A stretch of DNA of 64,000 nucleotides, taken from assembly GCA_039969155.1 (NCBI GenBank), contig JBDVOJ010000105.1:53784-117783 (forward strand), in the 5' to 3' direction. The position numbers and the translations under genes were made by a program. Positions 17,572-27,180 of this stretch are shown here, piece after piece; position 1 is the stretch's first letter, and every line of letters begins with the position of its first letter. The DNA comes from GCA-002733465 sp039969155 (lineage in GTDB: Bacteria; Pseudomonadota; Gammaproteobacteria; Enterobacterales; Kangiellaceae). The notes under the pieces are model-generated. The model saw only the letters and a list, made by a program, of their open reading frames with translations, was not told the origin of the DNA and did no database searches.

Positions 17572-18792
17572 TTATTGTTGGTCAAATAGCGCATCAATAT
17601 ACTCTTTGGCGTTAAATGCTCTAAGGTCTTGTTTTGCTTCACCGACACCAATATATCGTATTGGCAGCTTCATTTTATCGGCCAAAGCGAACACAACACC
17701 GCCTTTAGCTGTACCATCTAATTTGGTGATGGTTACGCTGTCTAAATTAACGACTTTGTTAAATTCGTGAGCTTGGACCAAAGCGTTTTGACCCGTGCCG
17801 GCATCGACAACTAACATCACTTCATGTGGTGCGCTGGCATCAATCTTTGACATCACTCGTTTAATTTTCGCCAACTCATCCATCAGGTTACTTTTATTAT
17901 GTAAACGGCCTGCGGTATCAGCAATGATAATATCGATTTGGCGAGCCTTTCCACGCTCAACAGCATCATATATAACCGAAGCACTATCCGCACCGGTATG
18001 TTGCGCGACTACCGGAACATTATTGCGTTCACCCCAAGTTTTTAATTGCTCAACCGCGGCAGCTCTAAAAGTATCTCCGGCAGCCAACATGACACTTTTA
18101 CCCTCAGCGATAAATTGATGAGCTAATTTTCCTATGGTGGTCGTTTTTCCGACGCCATTGACGCCAACCATCAGAATAACAAAGGGTTGCTTTTCTAAGT
18201 CGATGATTAGTGGCGCTTGAACCGGCTCAACAATTTCTAGTAGCAGCTCCTTTAATTTAGACAATAAAGCTTGGGTATCTTTAAGTTCTTTTCTAGCGGC
18301 TTTCTCAGTGAGTGTTTCAATGATTTGATTGGTCGTATCAACACCAACATCGGCCATTAACAGCAGTGTTTCTACCTCTTCCAATAACTCTTCGTCTATT
18401 TCTTTTTGACCAAGAACCAAATTGGCGATTCCCTCAGAAAACTGAGAGCGAGTTTTTGATAAACCACTTTTTAGTCGCTGAAAGAACGATTGTTTATCTT
18501 GAACAGCTGTTTCGCTGGATACCTCTGACTCGCCGGATATTTCAGAATGGTCGCCGGTTAGTAGGTGATCGGCATCTTCAGAAACGGTCTGAGAGGCTGC
18601 TTGGTTTACTTCGTTCTCTGCTGAAGTGTCGGATTTATCGACATCTTCGTTCGTTGCAGAGTCATTGTTCGTCACAGAGTCATCATTAGACTGCTTATCT
18701 TTTTTACCACCGAACCAGCTGAATAGGCCGGTTTTTTGCGATGATTTGTCTGACATAGGGTGTACTTCTGTATAAAAAGCTAAATCAGCCAT
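17572..18792 (-). CDS. ftsY: Signal recognition particle receptor FtsY
   Basis: SRP-receptor GTPase that docks ribosome-nascent chain complexes at the inner membrane. 406 residues: an acidic, variable A domain (1-105, rich in Asp/Glu/Ser), then the NG domain. G1 is GVNGVGKTTTIGKL, G3 is DTAGRLHNK, G4 TKLDGTAKGG, and the C-terminus carries IGVGEAKQDLRAFNAKEYIDALF. Two starts are possible: ATG 18792 or the Met of MSDKSSQKTG at 18756, which gives the more usual N-terminus. It is first in the ftsYEX unit, divergent from hmgA. Confidence 0.97.
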   Translation of the reverse strand: MADLAFYTEVHPMSDKSSQKTGLFSWFGGKKDKQSNDDSVTNNDSATNEDVDKSDTSAENEVNQAASQTVSEDADHLLTGDHSEISGESEVSSETAVQDKQSFFQRLKSGLSKTRSQFSEGIANLVLGQKEIDEELLEEVETLLLMADVGVDTTNQIIETLTEKAARKELKDTQALLSKLKELLLEIVEPVQAPLIIDLEKQPFVILMVGVNGVGKTTTIGKLAHQFIAEGKSVMLAAGDTFRAAAVEQLKTWGERNNVPVVAQHTGADSASVIYDAVERGKARQIDIIIADTAGRLHNKSNLMDELAKIKRVMSKIDASAPHEVMLVVDAGTGQNALVQAHEFNKVVNLDSVTITKLDGTAKGGVVFALADKMKLPIRYIGVGEAKQDLRAFNAKEYIDALFDQQ

Positions 18793-19054
18793 TATGCTAA
18801 CATTTTCTATTCTCTCAGACTATCCGCCCGCTAGAGTTTATTTCAGGCTAATTTGTAACAGTCAAAGTGTCCTTAATTGGAGCGGAGTTGTCTTGCGAAT
18901 GAGTAATTCTGCTCGGTCTAATGATGAGCCTGTTTTATCCTATTTAATCTAAATTATTGATTGGGACTAGCTAATCTTTATCCTTTTATTAGTTGATGGT
19001 GACCTCTAATATTGTCCTTTTACTATTAAACCTAACCAAAATAGGGGTATTTTG

Positions 19055-20212
19055 ATGCCTTTTTATATCCAGCAAGGTGAAATCCCGTCCAAGCGTCATA
19101 TTGCATTTAAGAAACCCAATGGCGAGCTTTATCGGGAGGAGTTGTTTTCAACCCATGGATTTTCGAATATTTATTCGAATAAATATCACAACAACATGCC
19201 AACCAAAGTAATTAAAGTTGAGCCTTATAGCTTAGATCATGGGCAAGAATGGCAAGATAAGATCCTACAAAACTACAAGATTCATACTGCACAATTAGAC
19301 AGTTCGGGCAATTTTTTTAGTGCTCGAAAGCAACATATGTTTAATGCGGATGTCGCTATGTACACCGCAAAAGTCACTCAAGATACGGATGACTTTTATC
19401 GCAATGCCTATGCTGATGAAATTGTTTTTATTCATGAAGGCACTGGAACACTTTACTCAGAATACGGCAATATCGAAGTAAAAAAATGGGATTATCTAGT
19501 TATTCCAAAAGGTACCACCTATCAACTCAAATTCGACCATTATGATGATGTTCGATTGTTTGTAGTTGAATCGGCAAGCATGGTGACCATCCCTAAGCAT
19601 TACCGCACTGAAACGGGTCAAATGCTTGAGACCGCGCCTTATTGTGAAAGAGACATTCGAACGCCTAAATTACAGCAGGCGATCGTCGAAAAGGGCGAGT
19701 TCGATTTATATATTAAATATGGAAACCGCTACCAAAAAACAGTGCTTGAGTGGCATCCCTACGACTTAGTGGGGTGGGATGGTGCCTGTTATCCGTGGGC
19801 TTTCAATATCGATGACTTTGCGCCTTTGGTTGGCAAAATTCATTTACCACCAAGCGCTCACCAAGTCTTTAGCGCTAATAATTTTGTGGTGTGTAATTTT
19901 GTACCGCGACTTTATGATTTTCATCCGGAATCAATCCCTGCTCCTTATTACCACTCTAACGTAGATAGTGATGAAGTGCTGTACTACGTCCATGGCGATT
20001 TTATGAGTCGCACCGGTATTGAAGCTGGTTCTATTACATTGCATCCAATGGGGGTACCTCATGGTCCGCAACCTGGAAAAACTGAAGCTTCTATCGGCAA
20101 AAAAGAAACTTATGAGTATGCCGTTATGGTAGATACCTTTGCACCACTAAAAGTAACCAATCACTTTCAAAGTTGTATGGAAAAAAATTACAACCAAAGC
20201 TGGTTAGAATAA
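19055..20212 (+). CDS. hmgA: Homogentisate 1,2-dioxygenase
   Basis: Cleaves the ring of homogentisate to maleylacetoacetate in tyrosine breakdown. 385 residues from the ATG at 19055; a TTG three bases earlier is rejected because AGGGG is well spaced for the ATG. Cupin fold; the iron ligands are expected in the YYHSNVDSDEVLYYVHGDF region (about 310-330). This is the shorter bacterial form of about 385 residues. hpd follows after 45 bases, forming a two-gene unit. Maleylacetoacetate isomerase and fumarylacetoacetase are not in the window. Confidence 0.92.
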   Translation: MPFYIQQGEIPSKRHIAFKKPNGELYREELFSTHGFSNIYSNKYHNNMPTKVIKVEPYSLDHGQEWQDKILQNYKIHTAQLDSSGNFFSARKQHMFNADVAMYTAKVTQDTDDFYRNAYADEIVFIHEGTGTLYSEYGNIEVKKWDYLVIPKGTTYQLKFDHYDDVRLFVVESASMVTIPKHYRTETGQMLETAPYCERDIRTPKLQQAIVEKGEFDLYIKYGNRYQKTVLEWHPYDLVGWDGACYPWAFNIDDFAPLVGKIHLPPSAHQVFSANNFVVCNFVPRLYDFHPESIPAPYYHSNVDSDEVLYYVHGDFMSRTGIEAGSITLHPMGVPHGPQPGKTEASIGKKETYEYAVMVDTFAPLKVTNHFQSCMEKNYNQSWLE

Positions 20213-20257
20213 TTTTAAAAAAGAATTAATGAAGTAAAAAAATACTGGAGAATTATC

Positions 20258-21295
20258 ATGTCAGAAACAACTAACCCACTAGGGCTTACAGGAATAGAGT
20301 TCACCGAATTCGCGTCAGCGGACAGTGACTTTATGGAAAATGTTTTTATGGATTTTGGCTTTTCCAAAACACAAAAGTTTGCTGGAAAAGATATTGTGCA
20401 TTTTGTTCAAAATAGAATTCATTTTTTATTGAACCGAGAGAAGAGCGGATTTTCTGCGGATTTTACTAAGTCTCATGGTCCAGCAATTTCATCCATGGGG
20501 TGGCGAGTAAAGGATGCCGAGTTTGCGCAACAAGAAGCTGTAAGACGTGGCGCCAAAGCTGCCGATAAAACCGATTTCCCGTATCCTGCGATCTATGGGA
20601 TCGGTGATAGCTTAATCTATTTTGTAGACCGATATGAAGGTTCTGGCACTATCTGGGATACCGATTTTGAAGATTTAGATACGCCAGTTATGCAAGAGAG
20701 CAAAGGGTTTATCGAAATCGATCACTTAACCAACAATGTGTACAAAGGAACCATGGAAAAATGGGCTAACTTTTATAAAGATGTTTTTGGTTTTACTGAG
20801 GTTCGATACTTTGATATTAAGGGTGTAAAAACTGCATTGCTTTCCTACGCATTAGCCAGCCCTTGCGGAACTTTTTGTATCCCAATTAATGAAGGTAAGG
20901 ACGATAACAATAACCAAATTGATGAATATCTTGAAATCTACGATGGTCCAGGAGTTCAGCATTTGGCGTTTAGAACGGAAGACTTAGTTCGTTCTTGCGA
21001 TCTCTTGAAAGATTCTTATATCGAAACTTTAGATATTATTCCAGAATACTACGAAACCATTTGGGATCGTGTTCCTTGGGTTAAAGAAGATAAAGAGAAA
21101 ATTAAACAGCATCAAATCTTAGTTGATAGTCAGGCAGACAACACCTACTTATTACAAATTTTTACTAAGAATTTATTTGGTCCAATATTCATTGAAATGA
21201 TCCAAAGAGAAGGTGATAGAGGCTTTGGTGAAGGCAATTTTCAAGCTCTCTTTGAATCGATCGAACGTGATCAAGAAAAACGCGGCGTGTTATAA
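20258..21295 (+). CDS. hpd: 4-hydroxyphenylpyruvate dioxygenase
   Basis: Converts 4-hydroxyphenylpyruvate to homogentisate, the step before HmgA. 345 residues with two vicinal-oxygen-chelate domains. The iron-binding facial triad is visible as His in IDHLTNNV, His in GVQHLAFRT and Glu in FIEMIQREG. GGAG lies before the ATG. It is followed by a strong terminator, so hmgA-hpd forms a closed transcription unit. Confidence 0.96.
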   Translation: MSETTNPLGLTGIEFTEFASADSDFMENVFMDFGFSKTQKFAGKDIVHFVQNRIHFLLNREKSGFSADFTKSHGPAISSMGWRVKDAEFAQQEAVRRGAKAADKTDFPYPAIYGIGDSLIYFVDRYEGSGTIWDTDFEDLDTPVMQESKGFIEIDHLTNNVYKGTMEKWANFYKDVFGFTEVRYFDIKGVKTALLSYALASPCGTFCIPINEGKDDNNNQIDEYLEIYDGPGVQHLAFRTEDLVRSCDLLKDSYIETLDIIPEYYETIWDRVPWVKEDKEKIKQHQILVDSQADNTYLLQIFTKNLFGPIFIEMIQREGDRGFGEGNFQALFESIERDQEKRGVL

Positions 21296-21325
21296 CGATC
21301 GAGAAATTATCGAATCGAATTAGAA

Positions 21326-21349
21326 AGAGGCCTCAGGCCTCTTTTTTTT
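21326..21349 (+). terminator. Terminator of hmgA-hpd
   Basis: Stem AGAGGCC/GGCCTCT with a TCA loop followed by eight T, 30 bases after the hpd stop. Confidence 0.95.
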
Positions 21350-21482
21350 GCTCGAATAATTATGCAGGAATATAGAGGGGTATCCCGATAAAAAGGTTTT
21401 GTCTAACGGGCGTCTCTGTTATCTTTGAAAGATTGAACATACAAAATTTGTTTTGCAGATAGAACTCAAATGTAGAAAAATA

Positions 21483-21659
21483 ATGAAATCAAAGCTCACA
21501 GCCGCTATAGGAACATTGCTATTGCTTATTGGTGTTTCTCAGTACATTTTTCCGCTTTTCTTAGATCAACTAGGCTCATATAGCGGGCTAGTCGGCTTTT
21601 TATTTATTTTTGCTGGCATTTCATTGTTAAAGATTCGAAAGGATCAAATTAATAAATAA
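21483..21659 (+). CDS. Small two-helix membrane protein
   Basis: 58 residues from ATG 21483 (MKSKLTAAIG). Two hydrophobic segments, about 5-23 and 34-52, separated by a short loop, with a basic C-terminus, so it is an inner-membrane hairpin protein. A longer frame with a TTG start at 21453 adds ten residues without hydrophobic character. It lies 25 bases before selD on the same strand and may be co-transcribed. I do not recognise the family and no function is assigned. Confidence 0.6.
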   Translation: MKSKLTAAIGTLLLLIGVSQYIFPLFLDQLGSYSGLVGFLFIFAGISLLKIRKDQINK

Positions 21660-21684
21660 TAAAACTATAGGGAATACCATTTGT

Positions 21685-22710
21685 ATGAGTATAAAGCTAA
21701 CTGAATACAGCCATGGCGCTGGTTGTGGCTGTAAAATTTCTCCTGCAACCCTTAGCAAAATCTTATCCACTGACATTCCCAAGTTTCTCGACCCTTCATT
21801 GCTCGTTGGTAATGAAACGAGTGACGATGCAGCGGTTTACGACTTGGGCGATGGAACCTCTATTATTAGTACTACCGATTTTTTTATGCCAATCGTTGAT
21901 GACCCTCATACATTCGGAAGGATTGCTGCTACTAATGCGATTAGTGACATCTATGCCATGGGAGGCACGCCAATAATGGCAATCGCTATCTTGGGGTGGC
22001 CGGTCGAGAAGTTGCCGGCAGAGGTTGCCCAAAAAGTGATTGAAGGTGGCAGGGCGGCGTGTGCTGATTCTGGAATTGTCCTTGCGGGTGGGCATAGTAT
22101 TGACTCTCCAGAACCGATATTCGGATTAGCTGTCACAGGAAAAATGCCAACCGACAAAGTGTTGCGAAATTCCACCGCTTCCAAGGGAAACTTGCTTTAT
22201 CTCACTAAACCTCTGGGTGTTGGTATTTTAGCTACGGCGCAAAAGAAAAAAATCTTGAGCGCAGAAGATCAAAATATCGCGCCAACATTAATGTGTCAGC
22301 TAAATAAAATCGGTGCTGAGTTTTCGAAATTAGAATGTGTCAAAGCCATGACCGATGTTACAGGATTCGGATTGTTTGGACACTTAGGAGAAATATGCAA
22401 GGCTAGTGGCTTATCAGCCAAGGTTAATATGCAAGCCGTACCTAAAATATCAGAAGCAGAAAAATATAGGGCATTAGCAGCTATTCCTGGTGGGACATTT
22501 CGTAATTTTGAAAGTTATGGCAATACACTCTCAGATTTATCAGAGATTGATAAGCACTACGGCTGTGATCCTCAAACCAGCGGCGGTTTGTTAGTGGCGG
22601 TTGAGCAATCGGATAGCGCCAAATTTGAAGCTTGCGCGGCAGATTTTGGGCTTACAATAAAACCATTTGGTGAGATGATCGAATCTTCAGAAAAACTGAT
22701 CTATGTCTAG
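21685..22710 (+). CDS. selD: Selenide, water dikinase (selenophosphate synthetase)
   Basis: Makes monoselenophosphate from selenide and ATP. 341 residues. The N-terminal loop YSHGAGCGCKISP carries Cys14 and Lys17, matching the E. coli active-site Cys17 and Lys20; the position is Cys, not Sec. Also seen are the ATP/metal residues in NETSDDAAVY and STTDFFMPIVDDP, and LAGGHSID. The stop overlaps the selU start by 8 bases, so the two are translationally coupled. selA and selB are absent here. Confidence 0.97.
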   Translation: MSIKLTEYSHGAGCGCKISPATLSKILSTDIPKFLDPSLLVGNETSDDAAVYDLGDGTSIISTTDFFMPIVDDPHTFGRIAATNAISDIYAMGGTPIMAIAILGWPVEKLPAEVAQKVIEGGRAACADSGIVLAGGHSIDSPEPIFGLAVTGKMPTDKVLRNSTASKGNLLYLTKPLGVGILATAQKKKILSAEDQNIAPTLMCQLNKIGAEFSKLECVKAMTDVTGFGLFGHLGEICKASGLSAKVNMQAVPKISEAEKYRALAAIPGGTFRNFESYGNTLSDLSEIDKHYGCDPQTSGGLLVAVEQSDSAKFEACAADFGLTIKPFGEMIESSEKLIYV

Positions 22711-23800
22711 TTCACTGGTTAAGAGTTACCGCGAATTATTTCTAGATAGTGTGCCGTTGATTGATTTACGGGCACCTATAGAATTTAGCCAAGGAGCGTT
22801 TCCAAGTGCGGTCAATCTGCCACTGATGACCGATCAGGAGAGAGCCGAAGTTGGGACTTGCTATAAAAATCAAGGCCGCACACAGGCGTTAGCGCTTGGC
22901 CATCAGTTGGTGAGTGGTACTGTTAAGAATCAGCGCGTCCAGACATGGAAAAGCTTCGTTAATAATGCCAACAAGCCAGTGACTCTTTATTGTTTTCGCG
23001 GTGGCCTTCGCTCTAGAATTTCACAACAATGGTTAAAAGATGTTGGTGTTGAAATAGCCGTCGTGGAAGGAGGATATAAGGCGCTAAGACGATTCTTAAT
23101 TGAAGAAACCGCCCGAATAGTGACTCAAAATAAACTGTTTTTATTGACCGGAAATACAGGCAGTGGCAAAACTAAACTACTAAATCAACATTCGTTTTCA
23201 ATCGATCTTGAAGGTATTGCTCATCATCGAGGATCGAGTTTTGGTAGTCGATTAACCGAACAGCCGACACAAATCGACTTCGAAAACCAATTAGCCGTGG
23301 CGTTATTGAAACACGAAAGTCGAGCCGAAGAGTGTCTGTTACTTGAAGACGAGGGACGATTAATTGGGGCAAGGTCGATTCCTTTGTTAGTCAAACAACA
23401 AATGGATCAAGCTGATCTTATTCTTATCGAAGAAAGCTTAGCGTTTCGGGTTGAGCAAATCTATCAAGATTATGTGGTCGCTTTGAGCCAAGAATTTGAG
23501 TTGTACTACCCAAATAATGGCTTGCAACGTTACCAAGGGTTCTTGTTGCAGGGATGCCAAAAGATTGCAAAGCGGCTAGGTGGCGTTAATAGCAAGAAAG
23601 TAACTCAACTAATCCAACACGCTATTCAGCGCCAAAAAAATGGTAATGCCCTAGAGTTGCATCAGGACTGGATTCATTTTTTACTCAAGAATTACTACGA
23701 CCCGATGTATCGTTATCAGATCGCTAAAAAGCAGTCTAGAGTCGTTTTTCGGGGCAATTCAGTGGAAATCGGTCGATATTTAAGCCAACTAACTGGCTGA
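22703..23800 (+). CDS. selU: tRNA 2-selenouridine synthase
   Basis: Replaces sulfur by selenium at the wobble 2-thiouridine of tRNAs for Lys, Glu and Gln, through a geranylated intermediate. Also called MnmH or YbbB. 365 residues. A rhodanese domain (1-125) has the catalytic Cys97 in YCFRGGLRSR, the same number as in E. coli. A P-loop domain follows with GNTGSGKT at 150-157. It overlaps selD, which supplies the selenophosphate substrate. Confidence 0.96.
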   Translation: MSSSLVKSYRELFLDSVPLIDLRAPIEFSQGAFPSAVNLPLMTDQERAEVGTCYKNQGRTQALALGHQLVSGTVKNQRVQTWKSFVNNANKPVTLYCFRGGLRSRISQQWLKDVGVEIAVVEGGYKALRRFLIEETARIVTQNKLFLLTGNTGSGKTKLLNQHSFSIDLEGIAHHRGSSFGSRLTEQPTQIDFENQLAVALLKHESRAEECLLLEDEGRLIGARSIPLLVKQQMDQADLILIEESLAFRVEQIYQDYVVALSQEFELYYPNNGLQRYQGFLLQGCQKIAKRLGGVNSKKVTQLIQHAIQRQKNGNALELHQDWIHFLLKNYYDPMYRYQIAKKQSRVVFRGNSVEIGRYLSQLTG

Positions 23801-23954
23801 TAATCTAGAGACTAGCTCACTATATAGGAGCCAATTGGGCAGCCCGCTCTAAAAGTTTTCAAACTGAGACTTTTTTCAACTATCTCAACTCGATCTATTG
23901 CAATTATCGACCTACACTTAAGGCAAATAAATATTTTAGCGGGAGTGAGGGCTA

Positions 23955-24749
23955 ATGATCAGTATTAACGAGCAGGAAGAAGTATTTACTTTCGTCAATC
24001 ATGAGATTCACACAAAATCGGCAGCGTTTATGGCTGCGTTGGCTGAGATGAATGTCGAATTCACACGTTTGAACACGGCTGATGTGCAAAATGAAGGAAT
24101 TTGGCCCGATCGTTTTTACTATATTGTCGAAGGTAATATTTCCGCTGAATATGATGGTAAAGAGTTATACCTGTATGAAAAGGGTGATGTAATCCTTCAC
24201 CCAACCATCGAAGATGTCGAAGAAACAGGGCTTTATTATTCGGTTAAATCAGAAGTCGTGGTCGAAAGTATGCCAATTCAAAAGCTTCAGCAAGTACTTG
24301 CTAGCAATGTTGAGTTGGTGGGGCAATGGATGACCATATCGGCTCTTAACCAATTGCAGCTCAATCAGATGATTGGGGTTCTAACCGAAAAAGAAGAGAG
24401 AGCAAACCCTGGTTTTGGTCGCTATAAAGCCGGAATGGCAATCATTAAAGAGGGCGAAGAAGCTGATTTTGTTTACTCTATCAGCGAGGGCACCGCGGTC
24501 GCAGTACATAACGATATTGAAGTTGGTGAGATCCACAAAGACGAAATTTTTGGCGCGATTGCGGTACTAACCGAACAAAAACGAACAGCAAGCGTTATCG
24601 CCAAGACCGATTGTATTGTATTGATGGTGCATAAGGATGAGTTTTCTAAAATGGTAAAATCCCATCCCAAGCTGTTTTTGAATATACTCACAAGTCTTGC
24701 CGAAAAAATTATTTCTTTAAATTCAAAAGTCAGTGAATTGGTCTCTTAA
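23955..24749 (+). CDS. Protein with cyclic-nucleotide-binding-like domains
   Basis: 264 residues, soluble. The C-terminal half (about 145-262) is a cNMP-binding beta-roll with the phosphate-cassette-like segment EIFGAIAVLTEQKRTASVIA (family pattern GE.A.L....R.A.V.A). Here the Glu of the GE pair appears shifted to Asp-Glu-Ile. The N-terminal half (about 30-125, with YYIVEGNISAEYDG) looks like a second, degenerate roll. No DNA-binding domain, transporter or kinase is fused, so it may be a stand-alone sensor or adaptor. A ribosome site, GTGAGGG, precedes the ATG. Confidence 0.75.
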   Translation: MISINEQEEVFTFVNHEIHTKSAAFMAALAEMNVEFTRLNTADVQNEGIWPDRFYYIVEGNISAEYDGKELYLYEKGDVILHPTIEDVEETGLYYSVKSEVVVESMPIQKLQQVLASNVELVGQWMTISALNQLQLNQMIGVLTEKEERANPGFGRYKAGMAIIKEGEEADFVYSISEGTAVAVHNDIEVGEIHKDEIFGAIAVLTEQKRTASVIAKTDCIVLMVHKDEFSKMVKSHPKLFLNILTSLAEKIISLNSKVSELVS

Positions 24750-24826
24750 AGGCCGAATTATCCAACAAATTTGTTAATTTGGGCTAATATTATAGAGTTG
24801 AATCTATATAGGACTATCACTACTAA

Positions 24827-25630
24827 GTGAGCTATTTTAAGTTATTTATAACGTTTTTCTTTTTGCTTTTATCCGGAAGTCTCTTTACTCCTGTCTATGC
24901 CGAAAAGTTGATCTCGGAACCCGAGTTTCGTAATAGCGAATGCCATTTAAACTTTGGGTTGGCTGATTGGCGACCTCTGCAATATATTGATGAGAAGGGG
25001 AAAGCTCAGGGCTTTCAGGTCGGGTTAGTCAGAGCTATTGCTGCGGAGTTAGGTTGCAGTTTAACTTTCATAGTGGGTGACTGGAAAGAAATCATAGAAG
25101 GACTCAAGGAAGGGACCATAGATTTTGTACCAGATGCAACAAAAACACCTGAACGAGAAGTTTTTGCTAATTTCTCTATTCCATACCGTAAAGACTCCTT
25201 TGCAATTTATGTTAGAAAAAAAGATGTACAGTCTTATGCAGACCAAGACATCGATGATCTGAAAAAGGCGCAGTTTCGACTAGCGATTAATCGTGATTTT
25301 TTATACGGGCGTGAGATCGAAGCGTGGCAATCAGATAATAATTTTAATAACGCTATCACTTATTCTGACAATACCGAGCAAAATATTGGCAAGTTATTGT
25401 CCGGGGAAATTGACGGATTTGTCGAAGATCCTTATGTAATGGCTTACTTGTTTCGAAGTACTAAAGTAAAAAAGAGTATGACTACACTGCCGTTACTGAT
25501 CAAATCACATCATTCGTGTTTTATGTTTAGTAAAAAGCGGATTAGTTCTCAGTTTATCCAACGCTTTAATCTAGCGCTAAATAAAGTCAAAGAGAGACCA
25601 GAGTACCAAATTAGTTGGTTTGACCTATAG
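24827..25630 (+). CDS. Periplasmic amino-acid-binding (SBP family 3) protein
   Basis: 267 residues, GTG start. Signal peptide 1-25 (ends TPVYA). The binding domain has LADWRPLQYID, GFQVGLVRAIAAELGCSL, GTIDFVPDATKTPER and EDPYVMAYLF. It is a paralogue of the lipoprotein at 13530-14375 but has a cleavable signal instead of a lipobox. Again no transporter subunits are adjacent. Such orphan proteins can serve as sensors or may replace the binding subunit of a distant ABC importer. Confidence 0.8.
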   Translation: MSYFKLFITFFFLLLSGSLFTPVYAEKLISEPEFRNSECHLNFGLADWRPLQYIDEKGKAQGFQVGLVRAIAAELGCSLTFIVGDWKEIIEGLKEGTIDFVPDATKTPEREVFANFSIPYRKDSFAIYVRKKDVQSYADQDIDDLKKAQFRLAINRDFLYGREIEAWQSDNNFNNAITYSDNTEQNIGKLLSGEIDGFVEDPYVMAYLFRSTKVKKSMTTLPLLIKSHHSCFMFSKKRISSQFIQRFNLALNKVKERPEYQISWFDL

Positions 25631-25655
25631 TTGCTGATAAATTCAGCAACTATAG
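25625..25655 (+). terminator. Long perfect hairpin at the end of the binding-protein gene
   Basis: Thirteen-pair perfect stem CTATAGTTGCTGA/TCAGCAACTATAG with a TAAAT loop; the stop codon TAG lies in the left arm. No clean T-run follows on either strand. It separates this gene from the convergent purC (end 25718) and probably limits readthrough or protects the mRNA end. Confidence 0.55.
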
Positions 25656-25717
25656 ATTTACGATTGATCTTAGAATTGGTAGATTAGGAAAAACTGCCGA
25701 TAATTCTAAACTAAGAT

Positions 25718-26821
25718 TTAGTCGATAAGCTGATATTGGTTCTTTAATACTTCTAGTATTTCTGCTTTAGGGTTCTTAGAAATATTGACTTTTTCACCAA
25801 TTATTTTTTCGGCAATACCAACATAAGTCGACGAGATTTTCATCAGAACTTCTTCCGGTAGGTCATTATCCCTAGCCAGTGCCTGTCTTTCTGGCATTCT
25901 ATCTTTGTTGAGTAGAATATCTGGGTCTGGGAAATGACTGAGCAGAAGTTGCCTAAAGTCCTCTTTTGAATTTTCAACAACTTTGCCATCTTTATAGGCT
26001 TTAGCATCCCAAATTCGAGATGAATCAGGTGTACCGACTTCATCCATATAGATGAGCTTTTCAACACCTTGTTTGTCTTTAACGTAACCAAACTCAAATT
26101 TAGTGTCGACAAAAATCTGATCGATTTCAGCGAGTGCATCACTGATTAAGTCGAAGCCTTCTTTCAGTAGTTTTTCATAAGTGTCGATATCTTGTTTAGA
26201 CTTGAAATTGAAAGCTTGATAATTGTCATCGATGTTTTGTCGAGTAATATTCACATCATCAGCTTCCGGTACTCCAGGAATTCCTTTCAAAATACCTTTG
26301 GTGGATGGCGTAATGAGAAGCTCAGGTAATCGTTGATCTTTTTCCAAGTTATCCGCGATTTCGATTCCACAAAACTCTCTTTCTCCTTTGGCATAGGCGC
26401 GCCACATTGAACCAGTAATATACTGACGACAAATAGCCTCAATCATGACTGGTTTGGCTTTTTGCACGATCCAGACGAGAGGGTGTGGAATATCGAGAAT
26501 ATGGCTATCGGCCAATCCTTGCTGTTTGAACATTTTAAACCAGTGATTAGAAATGGCATTAAGTGCCGCGCCCTTTCCAGGAACGCCATTCATTCCACCT
26601 TCACCGTGCCAAACACAGTCAAACGCGGAGATTCTATCGCTAATTACCATGATCGCTAGCGGAGAGTCAGCGGCAACGTCATAGCCTTTTTCTTTAATTA
26701 ATCGAGCGCTATCGGCTTCAGTTAACCAATAAACAGAACGAACTTTACCACTGTGCACAGGCAATTCCGTTCTAATAGGTAAATCATCATTTACGTCTAA
26801 AACTCTATCTGCAAGACTCAT
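25718..26821 (-). CDS. purC: Phosphoribosylaminoimidazole-succinocarboxamide synthase (SAICAR synthetase)
   Basis: Joins CAIR and aspartate in purine synthesis. 367 residues, the long form found in several gammaproteobacteria, instead of the 237-residue E. coli form. Family motifs are HSGKVRSVYWL near 23-33, SDRISAFDC near 80, ICRQYITGSMWRAY near 131 and the catalytic region EVGTPDSSRIWDA. It starts 47 bases after the rubredoxin gene on the same strand, so the two may be co-transcribed. Confidence 0.96.
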   Translation of the reverse strand: MSLADRVLDVNDDLPIRTELPVHSGKVRSVYWLTEADSARLIKEKGYDVAADSPLAIMVISDRISAFDCVWHGEGGMNGVPGKGAALNAISNHWFKMFKQQGLADSHILDIPHPLVWIVQKAKPVMIEAICRQYITGSMWRAYAKGEREFCGIEIADNLEKDQRLPELLITPSTKGILKGIPGVPEADDVNITRQNIDDNYQAFNFKSKQDIDTYEKLLKEGFDLISDALAEIDQIFVDTKFEFGYVKDKQGVEKLIYMDEVGTPDSSRIWDAKAYKDGKVVENSKEDFRQLLLSHFPDPDILLNKDRMPERQALARDNDLPEEVLMKISSTYVGIAEKIIGEKVNISKNPKAEILEVLKNQYQLID

Positions 26822-26868
26822 TTTATTTCCTTGGGTTAATATTTTTGAATTAATCGTTAATTGTGTTG

Positions 26869-27033
26869 CTATATTTCAATCATTTCGAAATCTTCTTTGC
26901 CAACTCCACAGTCAGGGCAAAGCCAGTCTTCTGGAACATCATCCCACTTAGTACCAGGGGCTATACCGTCTTCAGGCCAGCCTTTTTCTTCGTCGTAAAT
27001 CCATCCACAAACGATACATTCCCACTTTTTCAT
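26869..27033 (-). CDS. Rubredoxin
   Basis: Small iron-sulfur electron carrier of 54 residues beginning MKKWECIVCGWIYDE. The four Fe-binding Cys are C6, C9, C39 and C42 in two CxxCG loops (CIVCG and CPDCG). Conserved aromatic residues Tyr13, Trp30 and Trp37 are present. It transfers one electron to oxidases, hydroxylases or peroxide/superoxide-reducing enzymes; the partner is unknown here. It lies divergent from ubiC and just upstream of purC. Confidence 0.95.
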   Translation of the reverse strand: MKKWECIVCGWIYDEEKGWPEDGIAPGTKWDDVPEDWLCPDCGVGKEDFEMIEI

Positions 27034-27180
27034 AAAATTGCTCTTTGGTTACTTTTTGAACATCAAATACCGAATCGCGCATTTTACTACAACTGGTACT
27101 TTTAAAACAAAAAATTCAAAATATTCAATTCGAACCCACATCGGATTTGATATACTTGCCGGCAATTAAACTGAACCAAT

